DNA from: an uncultured Collinsella sp. | GTDB taxonomy: Bacteria > Actinomycetota > Coriobacteriia > Coriobacteriales > Coriobacteriaceae | Direction of reading: 5' to 3' | Assembly: GCA_900540905.1 (NCBI GenBank) | Contig: UQHR01000033.1 | Coordinates: forward strand, 1-25,423 | DNA length: 25,423 bases | Part shown: positions 1 to 7,329 of the stretch, piece by piece | How positions within the stretch are numbered: position 1 is the stretch's first letter | Layout of the letters: every line of letters starts with the position of its first letter | Translations under genes and position numbers: made by a program | The notes under the pieces: generated by a model | Database searches by the model: none | What the model saw: the letters and a program-made list of their open reading frames with translations, nothing else | Told to the model about the DNA's origin: nothing

Positions 1-261
1 ATCGGGACTTGCAGCGACGGACCTCAGGACGCTCTTACACCACGTCTGCGCGCGCGACCCCTTTTTGTCCTGGCGGGGTTTGCCTGCCGACTCAAATCGC
101 CGGTCGAAGGCGTCCTTGGGACCAATATGGTGTGTCCGACGCGTATGCAGGTCGTCCTGGCTTGCTGAATACTCCCAAAAATGCACGGCGCTCCCCAGGG
201 GACCCGTGCGCGCAGCGAAAACCATGCCCATGTCGCTATCCGCATCGCCATTTTGCTGCAC
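1..261 (-). CDS. possible 5' part of an unidentified ORF running off the left edge
   Basis: On the minus strand a frame stays open for 87 codons, from a GTG at 261-259 (first ATG at 231-229) to the window edge. The conceptual product is hydrophilic and includes GPKDAFDRRFESAGKPRQ; I recognise no family. About two thirds of its third positions are G or C, which is compatible with coding here but not decisive. Neither candidate start has a convincing SD. If real, the gene is divergent from groES and its start abuts the palindrome at 266-336. Shorter ORFs also exist in other frames of this stretch, so it may be non-coding. Confidence 0.25.
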   Translation of the reverse strand, partial: MQQNGDADSDMGMVFAARTGPLGSAVHFWEYSASQDDLHTRRTHHIGPKDAFDRRFESAGKPRQDKKGSRAQTWCKSVLRSVAASPD

Positions 262-265
262 TGAC

Positions 266-336
266 TTTTCTGAATGCCGGGCCCGAATAAGTTACCCCGG
301 GAGCCACTGCTAAGTTATCCCCCGGCATTCAGAAAA
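266..336. repeat. 71-bp palindromic element upstream of groES
   Basis: Two perfect 16-bp arms, TTTTCTGAATGCCGGG at 266-281 and its reverse complement at 321-336, flank a 39-bp centre. The centre and right arm carry two near-identical direct repeats, TAAGTTACCCCGG (288-300) and TAAGTTATCCCCCGG (311-325). No T-run follows on the + strand, so it is a poor terminator in that direction. It could be a dispersed palindromic repeat or a protein-binding site; the sequence does not decide. Confidence 0.7.
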
Positions 337-473
337 TCTAAGTGCCAAAAAATAAGATTTTTTGACTCCGTGTTGTATAACCCGCCATTCGTGGGTACCA
401 TTCAACGCGTACGCAAACAAAAAGGGTTAATTCGCGTGGTATAACCGCGCGGCCCAAAAAGGAGGAGACAAGC
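337..473 (+). promoter_or_regulatory. groES leader and promoter region
   Basis: The stretch begins with an AT-rich symmetric block (AAAAAAT-AAG-ATTTTTT, 347-363) running into TTGACT (362-367), a good -35 hexamer, but no matching -10 lies 16-18 bp on. The 8-mer GTATAACC occurs at 375-382 and 439-446 and supplies two TATAAC-like -10 candidates without clear -35 partners. No CIRCE (TTAGCACTC-N9-GAGTGCTAA) or HAIR (CTTGAGT-N7-ACTCAAG) operator is visible. The groES SD GGAGGAG is at 461-467. Confidence 0.35.
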
Positions 474-767
474 ATGTCGTCTTTGAAGCCGCTTGCAGAT
501 CGTGTTCTGGTCAAGCCCGACGAGGCCGAGCAGAAGACCGCTTCTGGTCTGTATATCGCCAGCAACGCTCAGGAGAAGCCGCAGCGCGGCACCATCGTTG
601 CCGTTGGCGCCGGCAAGGTCAACGACAAGGGTGAGCGCATCCCCATGGACGTCAAGGTCGGTGACGTTGTCATCTACGGTAAGTTCGGTGGCAACGAGGT
701 CAAGGTTGACGGCGAGAAGTATCTGCTGATGCGCGCCGACGACATCTACGCCGTCGTCGAGGCCTAG
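474..767 (+). CDS. groES: co-chaperonin GroES (Hsp10)
   Basis: The 97-residue product has the usual GroES length and forms the heptameric cap that closes the GroEL cavity in the cytoplasm. The N-terminal KPLADRVLVKPDEAE strand, a mobile-loop region around residues 17-35 (TASGLYIASNAQEKP), the RGTIVAVGAGK roof segment, the GDVVIYGKFGG strand and the C-terminal YLLMRADDIYAVVE are all present in order. In the mobile loop the common Ile-Val-Leu is Leu-Tyr-Ile, a modest variation. A strong SD, GGAGGAG, sits 6 nt before the ATG. groEL follows after 96 bp that hold only weak inverted repeats, so the two genes almost certainly form one heat-shock operon. Confidence 0.97.
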   Translation: MSSLKPLADRVLVKPDEAEQKTASGLYIASNAQEKPQRGTIVAVGAGKVNDKGERIPMDVKVGDVVIYGKFGGNEVKVDGEKYLLMRADDIYAVVEA

Positions 768-863
768 TCTCGTCAGAATCTCTGATTCGTCTTTGAACGC
801 GATCGTCGCATAGAACTCGGAAGCGGCGACGCGAGTCACATTTCTTTTGGAGGATTACCTACC

Positions 864-2501
864 ATGGCAAAGAACATTACGTTCAACACCGATGCCCGCG
901 CTAAGCTCGCCAAGGGCGTCAACACTCTGGCCGACGCCGTTACCGTCACCATGGGACCGAAGGGTCGCTACGTTGCGCTGCAGCGCACGTTCGGTGCCCC
1001 GACCATCACCAACGACGGCGTTTCCGTCGCCAAGGAGATCGAGCTCGAGGACAACATCGAGAACATGGGCGCTCAGCTGGTGAAGGAGGTCGCCACCAAG
1101 ACCAACGACACCGTGGGTGACGGCACCACCACCGCAACCCTGCTCGCCCAGGCCATCGTCAACGACGGCCTGCGCAACGTCGCCGCTGGCGCCAACCCGC
1201 TGGCCATTCGTCGCGGCATCGACAAGGCCGTTAACGCCGCCGTCGCCGAGATGAAGAAGCAGGCCAAGCCGGTCGAGACCAAGGAGCAGATCGCTTCCGT
1301 CGGTACCATCTCCGCCGGTGACCCCGAGGTCGGCGAGAAGATCGCCGAGGCCATGGAGGTCGTGGGCAAGGACGGCGTCATCACCGTCGAGGATTCCCAG
1401 ACGTTCGACATCACCATCGACACCGTTGAGGGCATGCAGTTCGACAAGGGCTATGTCTCCGCTTACTTCGTCACGGATAACGACCGCATGGAGGCCGTGA
1501 TGAAGGATCCGTACATCCTCATCACCGACCAGAAGATCTCCAGCGTTCAGGACATTATGCCCGTTCTCGAGGCTGTCCAGCGCGCTGGCCGCGGCCTGCT
1601 CATCATCGCTGAGGACATCGACGGCGAGGCTCTGCCTACCCTGGTCCTCAACAAGATCCGTGGCGCCCTCAACGTCTGCGCCGTCAAGGCTCCGGGCTAC
1701 GGCGATCGCCGCAAGCGCATCCTCGAGGACATCGCCGTCCTCACCGGTGGCCAGGCTGCCCTGGACGAGCTGGGTGTGAAGGTCGCTGACATCACCGCCG
1801 ATATGCTCGGTACCGCTAAGTCCGTCACCATCTCCAAGGACAACACCGTCGTCGTCGGCGGCGCTGGCTCCAAGGAGGCCATCGACGCTCGTATCGCTCA
1901 GATCAAGGGTGAGATGGAGAACACCACCTCTGACTTCGACCGTGAGAAGCTCCAGGAGCGCCTGGCCAAGCTCTCCGGTGGCGTTGCCGTCATCAAGGTC
2001 GGCGCTGCTACCGAGTCCGAGCTCAAGGAGATCAAGCATCGCGTCGAGGATGCCCTGCAGGCTACCCGCGCTGCTGTCGAGGAGGGCATCGTCGCCGGCG
2101 GTGGCGTCGCCTTCATGGACGCTGCTCCTGCGCTCGACGCTGTCGAGATCGACGACCCCGAGGAGAAGATCGGCGTCGACATCGTCAAGAAGGCTCTGAC
2201 CGCTCCGGTCGCTACCATCGCCAAGAACGCTGGCTTTGAGGGCGCTGTCGTGGTCGACAAGGTTGCCGAGCTGCCCGCCGGCCAGGGTCTCAACTCTGCC
2301 AACGGCGAGTGGGGCGACATGATCGAGATGGGCGTCCTCGACCCCGTCAAGGTCAGCCGCGTCACCCTGCAGAACGCTGCTTCTGTCGCCAGCCTGATCC
2401 TCATCACCGAGGCTACCGTCTCCGATGTGCCCAAGAACACTCAGCTTGAGGACGCTATCGCTGCTGCCACCGCTGGTCAGCAGGGCGGCGGTATGTACTA
2501 A
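864..2501 (+). CDS. groEL: chaperonin GroEL (Hsp60)
   Basis: The 545-residue product is a full-length group I chaperonin subunit. It folds client proteins in an ATP-driven tetradecameric double ring. Visible landmarks are TLGPKGR-like TMGPKGRYV near the N-terminus, TNDGVSV containing the aspartate equivalent to E. coli Asp52, the VGDGTTTAT phosphate loop (Asp87 equivalent), VEDAL with the catalytic Asp398 equivalent at residue 396, and the AGGGVA nucleotide loop. The tail ends QQGGGMY, a short Gly-Met tail rather than repeated GGM. SD GGAGGA at 849-854 fits the ATG at 864. It is the only groEL in this window; many actinobacteria carry a second copy elsewhere. Confidence 0.98.
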   Translation: MAKNITFNTDARAKLAKGVNTLADAVTVTMGPKGRYVALQRTFGAPTITNDGVSVAKEIELEDNIENMGAQLVKEVATKTNDTVGDGTTTATLLAQAIVNDGLRNVAAGANPLAIRRGIDKAVNAAVAEMKKQAKPVETKEQIASVGTISAGDPEVGEKIAEAMEVVGKDGVITVEDSQTFDITIDTVEGMQFDKGYVSAYFVTDNDRMEAVMKDPYILITDQKISSVQDIMPVLEAVQRAGRGLLIIAEDIDGEALPTLVLNKIRGALNVCAVKAPGYGDRRKRILEDIAVLTGGQAALDELGVKVADITADMLGTAKSVTISKDNTVVVGGAGSKEAIDARIAQIKGEMENTTSDFDREKLQERLAKLSGGVAVIKVGAATESELKEIKHRVEDALQATRAAVEEGIVAGGGVAFMDAAPALDAVEIDDPEEKIGVDIVKKALTAPVATIAKNAGFEGAVVVDKVAELPAGQGLNSANGEWGDMIEMGVLDPVKVSRVTLQNAASVASLILITEATVSDVPKNTQLEDAIAAATAGQQGGGMY

Positions 2502-2531
2502 GGCCGACAAGGTCTAGAACTCCCACCGGGA

Positions 2532-2666
2532 ATCCGGGGGCGTGACGGGGTTTCTCTCCGGAACGTCCTCGGACATGCAAAGAGGCTCCGCATCGCGCTT
2601 CGCGCTGCGGAGCCTCTTTGCGTCCTGCGGAATGTTCCGGAGAGAAACCCCGTCACGCCCCCGGAT
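2532..2666. repeat. 135-bp nested perfect palindrome downstream of groEL
   Basis: Outer arms of 33 bp each (2532-2564 and 2634-2666) are perfect reverse complements. Inside them, two 12-nt unpaired segments (2565-2576 and 2622-2633, both starting GTCCT) flank an inner 16-bp perfect stem (2577-2592 with 2606-2621), closed by a GCGC-TTC-GCGC mini-hairpin. In all, 49 bp of perfect pairing can form. The size and perfection far exceed an ordinary terminator and suggest a mobile or recombination-derived palindromic unit into which, or around which, the groEL terminator has been built. Confidence 0.9.
2577..2621 (+). terminator. probable groEL terminator stem inside the nested palindrome
   Basis: The inner stem pairs GCAAAGAGGCTCCGCA with TGCGGAGCCTCTTTGC. 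Its A-rich 5' flank and T-rich 3' flank resemble a bidirectional intrinsic terminator, although the T tract is only three bases and is interrupted by GC. It lies about 75 bp after the groEL stop codon. Confidence 0.5.
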
Positions 2667-2739
2667 CCCCTGCGTTTACGGCCTTGAGGTCGGCGTGGGC
2701 GGAGATCGTGGCTGATGGGGATACGTGTCCCGGTCGCTG

Positions 2740-2760
2740 TTTCGCGGCTTTGCCGCGAAA
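2740..2760. other. small perfect hairpin
   Basis: TTTCGCGGC and GCCGCGAAA form a 9-bp perfect stem with a TTT loop. It lies in the gene-free gap between groEL and the FMN riboswitch. No T-run follows and no function is evident. Confidence 0.5.
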
Positions 2761-2837
2761 GGCGCGTTACTTTGGGACGGGTGGGGAACGTGGTTGTTGC
2801 GGTAACTGGTCCCCGCCATAAATTACCCATGGCATAC

Positions 2838-2865
2838 TTGCGCGAAAGCCTACTGGTGCTACACT
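2838..2865 (+). promoter_or_regulatory. promoter of the flavin operon
   Basis: TTGCGC (2838-2843), a 16-bp spacer and TACACT (2860-2865) make a plausible vegetative promoter. Transcription would start near 2872, just before the first conserved base of the FMN riboswitch, which is the expected arrangement. Confidence 0.55.
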
Positions 2866-2879
2866 TACAATTGCTGTTT

Positions 2880-3057
2880 CAGGGCGGGGTGAAATTCCCC
2901 ACTGGCGGTAAATCGGGCGGTGCCAAAGGGGCGCCGTGGTGCAGGCGAGACGCCTGCGGCCGAGCCGATGAGTCCGCGACCCGTGTGTGCGTTGGTTCGC
3001 ATGCCGGCTGAACTGGTGAGATTCCAGTACCAACGGTTAGAGTCCGGATGAAAGAGG
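2880..3057 (+). ncRNA. FMN riboswitch (RFN element)
   Basis: The conserved RFN blocks occur in order: AGGGCGGGGTGAAATTCCCC, then ACTGGCGGTAAAT, then a variable hairpin region, GCCGATGAGTCCGCGACCC, a second variable arm, GGTGAGATTCCAGTACCAAC and GGTTAGAGTCCGGATGAAAG. They form the six-helix junction that binds flavin mononucleotide. The ribU SD (within AGGCAGGTG, 3055-3063) overlaps or directly follows the closing helix, and I see no terminator between element and gene. FMN binding therefore probably blocks ribosome access. The target is the riboflavin uptake operon downstream. Confidence 0.95.
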
Positions 3058-3068
3058 CAGGTGATCTT

Positions 3069-3659
3069 ATGTCTGAACAGTCGCAGCATATCCATTTTGA
3101 GAACACGAATAGGTGGAGCACCAAACAGCTCGTTACCATGGCGTTGATGTGCGCCTTGGGCGCCCTGTTTATGTACGTGCAGCTGCCTATCCTTCCTTCG
3201 GCGCCGTTTTTGACGTATGACCCGTCGCTGGTGCCGGCGATGGTGTGCGGGTTTGCATATGGTCCCGGTGCCGGTACCGCTGTTGCCGCCATGGCGATCG
3301 TTATCCATGCGCTCACCACGGGTGACTGGGTCGGCGCGCTTATGAACCTGGTTGCCACGCTGGGCTACATTCTGCCCGCGGCTATCGTCTACCAGAAGAT
3401 GCATACCTATAAGGGTGCCGTGATTGGCCTGGTGCTCGGCGTCATTGCCGCTACAGCGCTGTCTATGGTCGCAAACCTTACCATTGGCGTATGGTTCTGG
3501 TATGGCTCGGTCGATGTGATCGCCCCGCTCATGATTCCCGCCGTCCTGCCGTTCAACCTTATCAAGACCGTGCTTAACTCGGTGTTGACGCTGGTGGTGT
3601 ATAAAGCAGTCTCCAACCTCATCACGCCTAAAAAGGACCAGGTCAAAGGCCGCGCATGA
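3069..3659 (+). CDS. ribU: ECF transporter substrate-binding subunit, riboflavin-type (RibU)
   Basis: This 196-residue protein is very hydrophobic, with about six membrane segments, as in S-components of energy-coupling-factor importers. After a polar N-terminus comes STKQLVTMALMCALGALFMY, matching the first helix that docks EcfT, then LPILPSAPFLTYDPSLVPAM and GFAYGPGAG, typical of RibU. The riboflavin assignment rests on this pattern together with the FMN riboswitch immediately upstream. I chose ATG 3069 because the in-frame ATG at 3048 lies inside the conserved 3' end of the riboswitch and has no SD. The stop overlaps the ecfA start (ATGA), indicating tight coupling. Confidence 0.9.
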   Translation: MSEQSQHIHFENTNRWSTKQLVTMALMCALGALFMYVQLPILPSAPFLTYDPSLVPAMVCGFAYGPGAGTAVAAMAIVIHALTTGDWVGALMNLVATLGYILPAAIVYQKMHTYKGAVIGLVLGVIAATALSMVANLTIGVWFWYGSVDVIAPLMIPAVLPFNLIKTVLNSVLTLVVYKAVSNLITPKKDQVKGRA

Positions 3660-5560
3660 TTGAGTGTCGGGGCGTTTCCTTTAGCTATGACGGTGCCGTG
3701 TCGGCACTCGACGGTGTCGATCTGAACATCGAGGACGGGGAGTTTTTCTGCATCCTCGGTGGCAATGGGTCGGGCAAGTCGACGTTTGCCAAGCATCTGA
3801 ATGCACTGTTGCAGCCCGATGCCGGCACGGTACGCATCAACGGCATGGATGCGTCCGACCCCGAGCTGGTCTACGACATTCGTTCGACCGCGGGCATGGT
3901 GTTCCAGAATCCCGATGATCAGCTGGTGGCAACGCTTGTCGAAGATGACGTTGCGTTCGGTCCCGAAAACCTTGGCGTGCCATCGGCACAAATTGCGCAG
4001 CGCGTACGCGAGGCGCTGAAGGGCGTGGGCCTGGTGGGCTTTGAGCGCCACGAGACCCATGCGCTTTCGGGTGGCCAAAAGCAACGCGTGGCGCTTGCCG
4101 GCGTGCTTGCCATGGAACCGCGCGTTCTCATTTTGGACGAGGCTTCCTCGATGCTCGATCCGCGTGGACGTAAGGGCCTCATGAAGGCTTGCCGCGCGTT
4201 GCACGCTCGCGGTATGACCATCGTGATGATTACGCACTTTATGGAAGAAGCCGCCGAGGCCGATCGTGTCGCGGTGTTTCGGGCGGGGCACGTTGCCATG
4301 CTCGGTACGCCCGAGGAAATTTTGACGCGGGCGGATGAGCTTGCGCAGCTCAACCTGGATATGCCGGAGTCGTGTCGTCTGGGCATGGCGCTTCGTACGA
4401 AGGGCGTGCCTGTTCATGCGCAGGTGCGCGAGGTGGATATGGTCGCTGAGATTGCGCAGGCTTATGCCGAGCGAAGTGGGGCAGACACCGCGGGACAGTC
4501 TTCCGCATCCCAGTTGGAAATCGCTGACGGCACTGTTCCGGTAGACAACGAGGACAACGCGTCGGAGCCCGTCATCGAACTATCCCATGTTTCGTACAGT
4601 TATTCGCTCAGTCCGCGCGAGCGCCACCGCTGGCACAAGCGCTCGGCCACTGCGGGCAAATCGAACAAACAAGCCCTTTGGGGAAACGACCCCAGCAGCC
4701 CGTGGGCGCTGCGCGATGTATCGCTGACGGTGCGTCGCGGCGAGTTCCTGGGCTTGGCAGGTCATACCGGTTCGGGTAAGTCGACGCTGGTCCAGCATCT
4801 CAACGGTTTGATTCGCCCCCAGGAGGGATCCGTTCGCGCGCTGGAGCTCGATCTATCAAACAAGAAAGACGCCGCCGCGGTTAAGGCCAAGGTCGGCGTG
4901 GTGTTTCAATATCCCGAGCGTCAGCTGTTTGCCGAAACCGTGGCACAGGACGTGGCGTTTGGTCCGCACAACCTTGGCTTGCCGCAAGATGAAGTCGACC
5001 GTCGTGTCGAGTCGTCGCTCTCGCGCGTGGGCCTCGACCTTTCCACGGTCGGCGACAAGAGTCCCTTTGAGCTTTCGGGCGGTCAGCAACGGCGTGTGGC
5101 ATTCGCCGGCGTGCTCGCCATGGAGCCCGAAGTCCTGGTGCTCGATGAACCCATGGCGGGGCTCGACCCGGCTGCGCGCAGGGATTTCTTAGGGCTCATC
5201 GATCGACTCCATCGCGAGGGCCTGACCGTTGTCATGGTTTCGCACAGCATGGATGACCTGGCCAATTGCTGCGACCGCATCGTCGTGATGAACGAGGGCG
5301 CGGTGTTTGCCGAAGGCACGCCCGCTCAGGTTTTTGCGCATGCGGATGAGCTTAAATCAATCGGCTTGGGTGTTCCCGCTGCCCAGCGCATGGCGCTGGC
5401 GCTTGCGAAGGCAGGCGTGCCGCTGCGCTTTGACGGCCTCTATACGGTTGAGTCGCTGGCAGACGAGTTGGTGGACCTGCTAATCGGTCGCTCAGACGGT
5501 TCTTCTAACGTCTCGGACATTGCTAAATCCAAGACGGTCGCGCGAGAGGAGGGCTGCTGA
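3656..5560 (+). CDS. ecfA: fused ECF transporter ATPase with two ABC domains (EcfA1-EcfA2)
   Basis: The 634-residue product holds both ATPases of an ECF importer in one chain, powering uptake of riboflavin bound by RibU. Domain 1 has Walker A GGNGSGKST (from residue 35), Q-loop FQNPDDQLVATLVEDD, signature LSGGQKQR (from 137), Walker B LILDEA and switch ITHFMEE. A polar linker spans roughly residues 270-335. Domain 2 has Walker A GHTGSGKST (from 369), FQYPERQLFAETVAQD, LSGGQQRR (from 473), VLVLDEP and switch VSHSMDD. Both sites look catalytically complete. The Q-loop pattern FQNP/FQYP..Q is diagnostic of EcfA-type domains. It overlaps ribU by ATGA and ecfT by TGATG. In most bacteria these ATPases are separate polypeptides of about 280 residues. 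Confidence 0.95.
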   Translation: MIECRGVSFSYDGAVSALDGVDLNIEDGEFFCILGGNGSGKSTFAKHLNALLQPDAGTVRINGMDASDPELVYDIRSTAGMVFQNPDDQLVATLVEDDVAFGPENLGVPSAQIAQRVREALKGVGLVGFERHETHALSGGQKQRVALAGVLAMEPRVLILDEASSMLDPRGRKGLMKACRALHARGMTIVMITHFMEEAAEADRVAVFRAGHVAMLGTPEEILTRADELAQLNLDMPESCRLGMALRTKGVPVHAQVREVDMVAEIAQAYAERSGADTAGQSSASQLEIADGTVPVDNEDNASEPVIELSHVSYSYSLSPRERHRWHKRSATAGKSNKQALWGNDPSSPWALRDVSLTVRRGEFLGLAGHTGSGKSTLVQHLNGLIRPQEGSVRALELDLSNKKDAAAVKAKVGVVFQYPERQLFAETVAQDVAFGPHNLGLPQDEVDRRVESSLSRVGLDLSTVGDKSPFELSGGQQRRVAFAGVLAMEPEVLVLDEPMAGLDPAARRDFLGLIDRLHREGLTVVMVSHSMDDLANCCDRIVVMNEGAVFAEGTPAQVFAHADELKSIGLGVPAAQRMALALAKAGVPLRFDGLYTVESLADELVDLLIGRSDGSSNVSDIAKSKTVAREEGC

Positions 5561-6360
5561 TGGAGGCGTTTTCGTTTGGCAGCTACTATCCCGGCGATAG
5601 TGCAATCCACCGCCTGGACCCGCGAACCAAGTTGCTCTTGGGCTTTGTGTTTCTGATCACGACGCTCACGGTCAGTGGCTTCCGCGGACTGGCCCCGGTC
5701 GCAATTTTCGTTGTGCTGACCTATGCCGTGTCTCGGGTGCCGGTTCGTCGCGTTCTGTCGTCGATGGCGCCGCTGCTGGCAATCGTCGTCGTGGTCGCGG
5801 TGCTCAACTTGTTTACCGATCAGAGTGGGCGCATCCTGTGGCAGCTCGGCTTTCTGCAGATAAGCGAGGGCTCACTGCGTTCTGCCGCCTTTATGGCGTG
5901 CCGCCTGACGTTGATGATGGCCGGTATGAGCGCCATTACACTCACCACGCCGACGCTCGACCTCACCGCGGGCTTTGAGCGCCTGCTCGCGCCGTTTGCG
6001 CGTGTGGGACTTCCTGCGCACGAGCTCGGCATGATCATGGGTATCGCGCTACGCTTTATGCCGCAGTTTGCCACCGAGATGAAGCAGACGGCCGATGCAC
6101 AGGCAAGCCGCGGCGCGCGCGTGACGGGCGGTCCGCTCGGCGGCGTGCGTATGCTCGGCAGTGTGGCGATTCCGCTGTTCACGGGCGTGTTCCGCCATGC
6201 CGAGACGCTGTCTGCCGCCATGGATGCACGCTGCTATCACGGCGAGCAGGGCCGCACGCGCCTGCATGCGCTTGCATTTGGCCGCGGCGATGCGTTGGCG
6301 GCGGTGGTGACGGCGTTGCTGCTCATCTGCGTCATCGTCATCAACCTTCAACTTGTTTAG
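5560..6360 (+). CDS. ecfT: ECF transporter transmembrane coupling subunit EcfT
   Basis: A 266-residue membrane protein that links the two ATPase domains to the S-component. An N-terminal HRLDPRTKLLLGF segment leads into several hydrophobic helices. The two short coupling motifs that contact the ATPases are visible as ASRG (residues 182-185, within DAQASRGARV) and ARCYHG (223-228). The last helix (LAAVVTALLLICVIVINLQL) closes the chain. The start ATG overlaps the ecfA stop. Together with ribU and the fused ATPase it makes a complete, apparently dedicated riboflavin importer. Confidence 0.93.
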   Translation: MEAFSFGSYYPGDSAIHRLDPRTKLLLGFVFLITTLTVSGFRGLAPVAIFVVLTYAVSRVPVRRVLSSMAPLLAIVVVVAVLNLFTDQSGRILWQLGFLQISEGSLRSAAFMACRLTLMMAGMSAITLTTPTLDLTAGFERLLAPFARVGLPAHELGMIMGIALRFMPQFATEMKQTADAQASRGARVTGGPLGGVRMLGSVAIPLFTGVFRHAETLSAAMDARCYHGEQGRTRLHALAFGRGDALAAVVTALLLICVIVINLQLV

Positions 6361-6390
6361 GCGCGATTCGAGCGCAAGAAAGGGGTCCCT

Positions 6391-6837
6391 ATGACCGACA
6401 ACGACCGCACGGCTCAGCTTGAGCGCGCCTGTTCGTATCTCAGGCGCATTCCGGCGTGGTATCTAGCCACGACCGATGTGACGGACGGGCATCAGCCTCG
6501 CGTGAGGCCGTTTTCGTTTGCCATGGTCGATGACGGTAAGTTGTGGTTTTGCACGTCGCGCGACAAGGACGTGTGGGCGGAGCTGAGTGCGAATCCCAAG
6601 TTTGAGGTATCGGGCTGGAAGCCGGGGGAATGTTGGATCGTATTGACCGGCGAAGCCGCACTTGAGGACGACGCAGTTGCGAGCGACAAGGTGCGTCAAG
6701 CGGGTTTTAAGCACATGGTGGGCATTGGCGAGGAACACGAGAGTGCCAACGACGGCCGCCTTGCTTTCTTTTCGGTCCGCAATATTGCCGCGCGCTTCTG
6801 TGATATCGACGGCAGCGAGGAGCGCCTGGAGCTCTAG
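6391..6837 (+). CDS. pyridoxamine 5'-phosphate oxidase-like FMN-binding split-barrel protein, copy 1
   Basis: The 148-residue protein resembles small split-barrel flavoproteins: PAWYLATTDVTDGHQPRVRP near the N-terminus, then FSFAMVDDGKLWFCTSRDKD and WIVLTGEA. Members bind FMN or F420 and often reduce small substrates; the substrate here cannot be read from sequence. The start lies 30 bp after ecfT with SD-like AAAGGGG, so it is probably the fourth gene of the flavin operon. Its neighbour at 6882 is a clear paralogue, sharing PAWYLAT, VRPFSFA and DGKLWF. Placement under an FMN riboswitch suggests its cofactor is FMN. Confidence 0.85.
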   Translation: MTDNDRTAQLERACSYLRRIPAWYLATTDVTDGHQPRVRPFSFAMVDDGKLWFCTSRDKDVWAELSANPKFEVSGWKPGECWIVLTGEAALEDDAVASDKVRQAGFKHMVGIGEEHESANDGRLAFFSVRNIAARFCDIDGSEERLEL

Positions 6838-6881
6838 CTCGCACAAACCAGGTTCCCAAACTAGCTAGTACAGGAGGAAAC

Positions 6882-7292
6882 GTGGACGGATTGAATACGG
6901 TTTTGGAGTATCTGACGTCGGTGCCGGCGTGGTATCTGGCGACGAGCGTGGACGGACAGCCACATGTGCGTCCGTTCTCGTTTGCACAGATTCAGGACGG
7001 CAAACTGTGGTTTGTAACGGCGCGCACCAAAGATGTGTGGCAGGAGCTGCTGCAGAATCAGCGCTTTGAGGCCACGAGTTGGTGGCCGGGCCATGGCTGG
7101 CTCATCTTGCGCGGGCGTGCCGGCTTGGATGACCGGGCTTTAGACGAAATGCGCGAAGCCGGGTGGAAGCATCTAGAGCGCCTGGGCGAGCACTATGAGG
7201 GGCCTAACGACCCCGCGCTCGTCTTCTTTAGCGTCGAGGATCCCGAGGCTTTTATCTGCAATCACGACGAATGGGTGCCGGTCGAGCTCTAG
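6882..7292 (+). CDS. pyridoxamine 5'-phosphate oxidase-like FMN-binding split-barrel protein, copy 2
   Basis: The 136-residue paralogue of the preceding gene starts at GTG 6882 behind a strong SD (AGGAGG, 6872-6877). Conserved blocks are PAWYLATSVDGQPHVRPFSF, DGKLWFVTARTKDVW and LILRGRAGLDD. It is shorter than copy 1 at the N-terminus and between the shared blocks. The pair probably arose by tandem duplication and may form homo- or heterodimers, as split-barrel flavoproteins usually do. It is the last gene before the hairpin at 7330-7383. Confidence 0.85.
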   Translation: MDGLNTVLEYLTSVPAWYLATSVDGQPHVRPFSFAQIQDGKLWFVTARTKDVWQELLQNQRFEATSWWPGHGWLILRGRAGLDDRALDEMREAGWKHLERLGEHYEGPNDPALVFFSVEDPEAFICNHDEWVPVEL

Positions 7293-7329
7293 CCAGCTGG
7301 CTCATCCTAACAACTTGGTTTTCGCATGG

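Noticed and set aside
768..863. Regulatory hairpins between groES and groEL
   Set aside because: Only 5-6 bp inverted repeats (776-788; 804-831) are present, too weak to call.
2043..2160. Suspected loss of the catalytic aspartate in GroEL
   Set aside because: An initial alignment placed it after AGGGVA. The Asp398 equivalent is actually in VEDAL (residue 396) and is intact.
855..2510. 551-codon open frame antisense to groEL
   Set aside because: It is a codon-bias shadow: G/C-rich third positions suppress stops on the opposite strand. It has low-complexity Leu/Asp/Gly composition and no family.
3048..3068. Upstream in-frame ATG for ribU
   Set aside because: It lies inside the conserved 3' end of the FMN riboswitch and lacks an SD; ATG 3069 is better.
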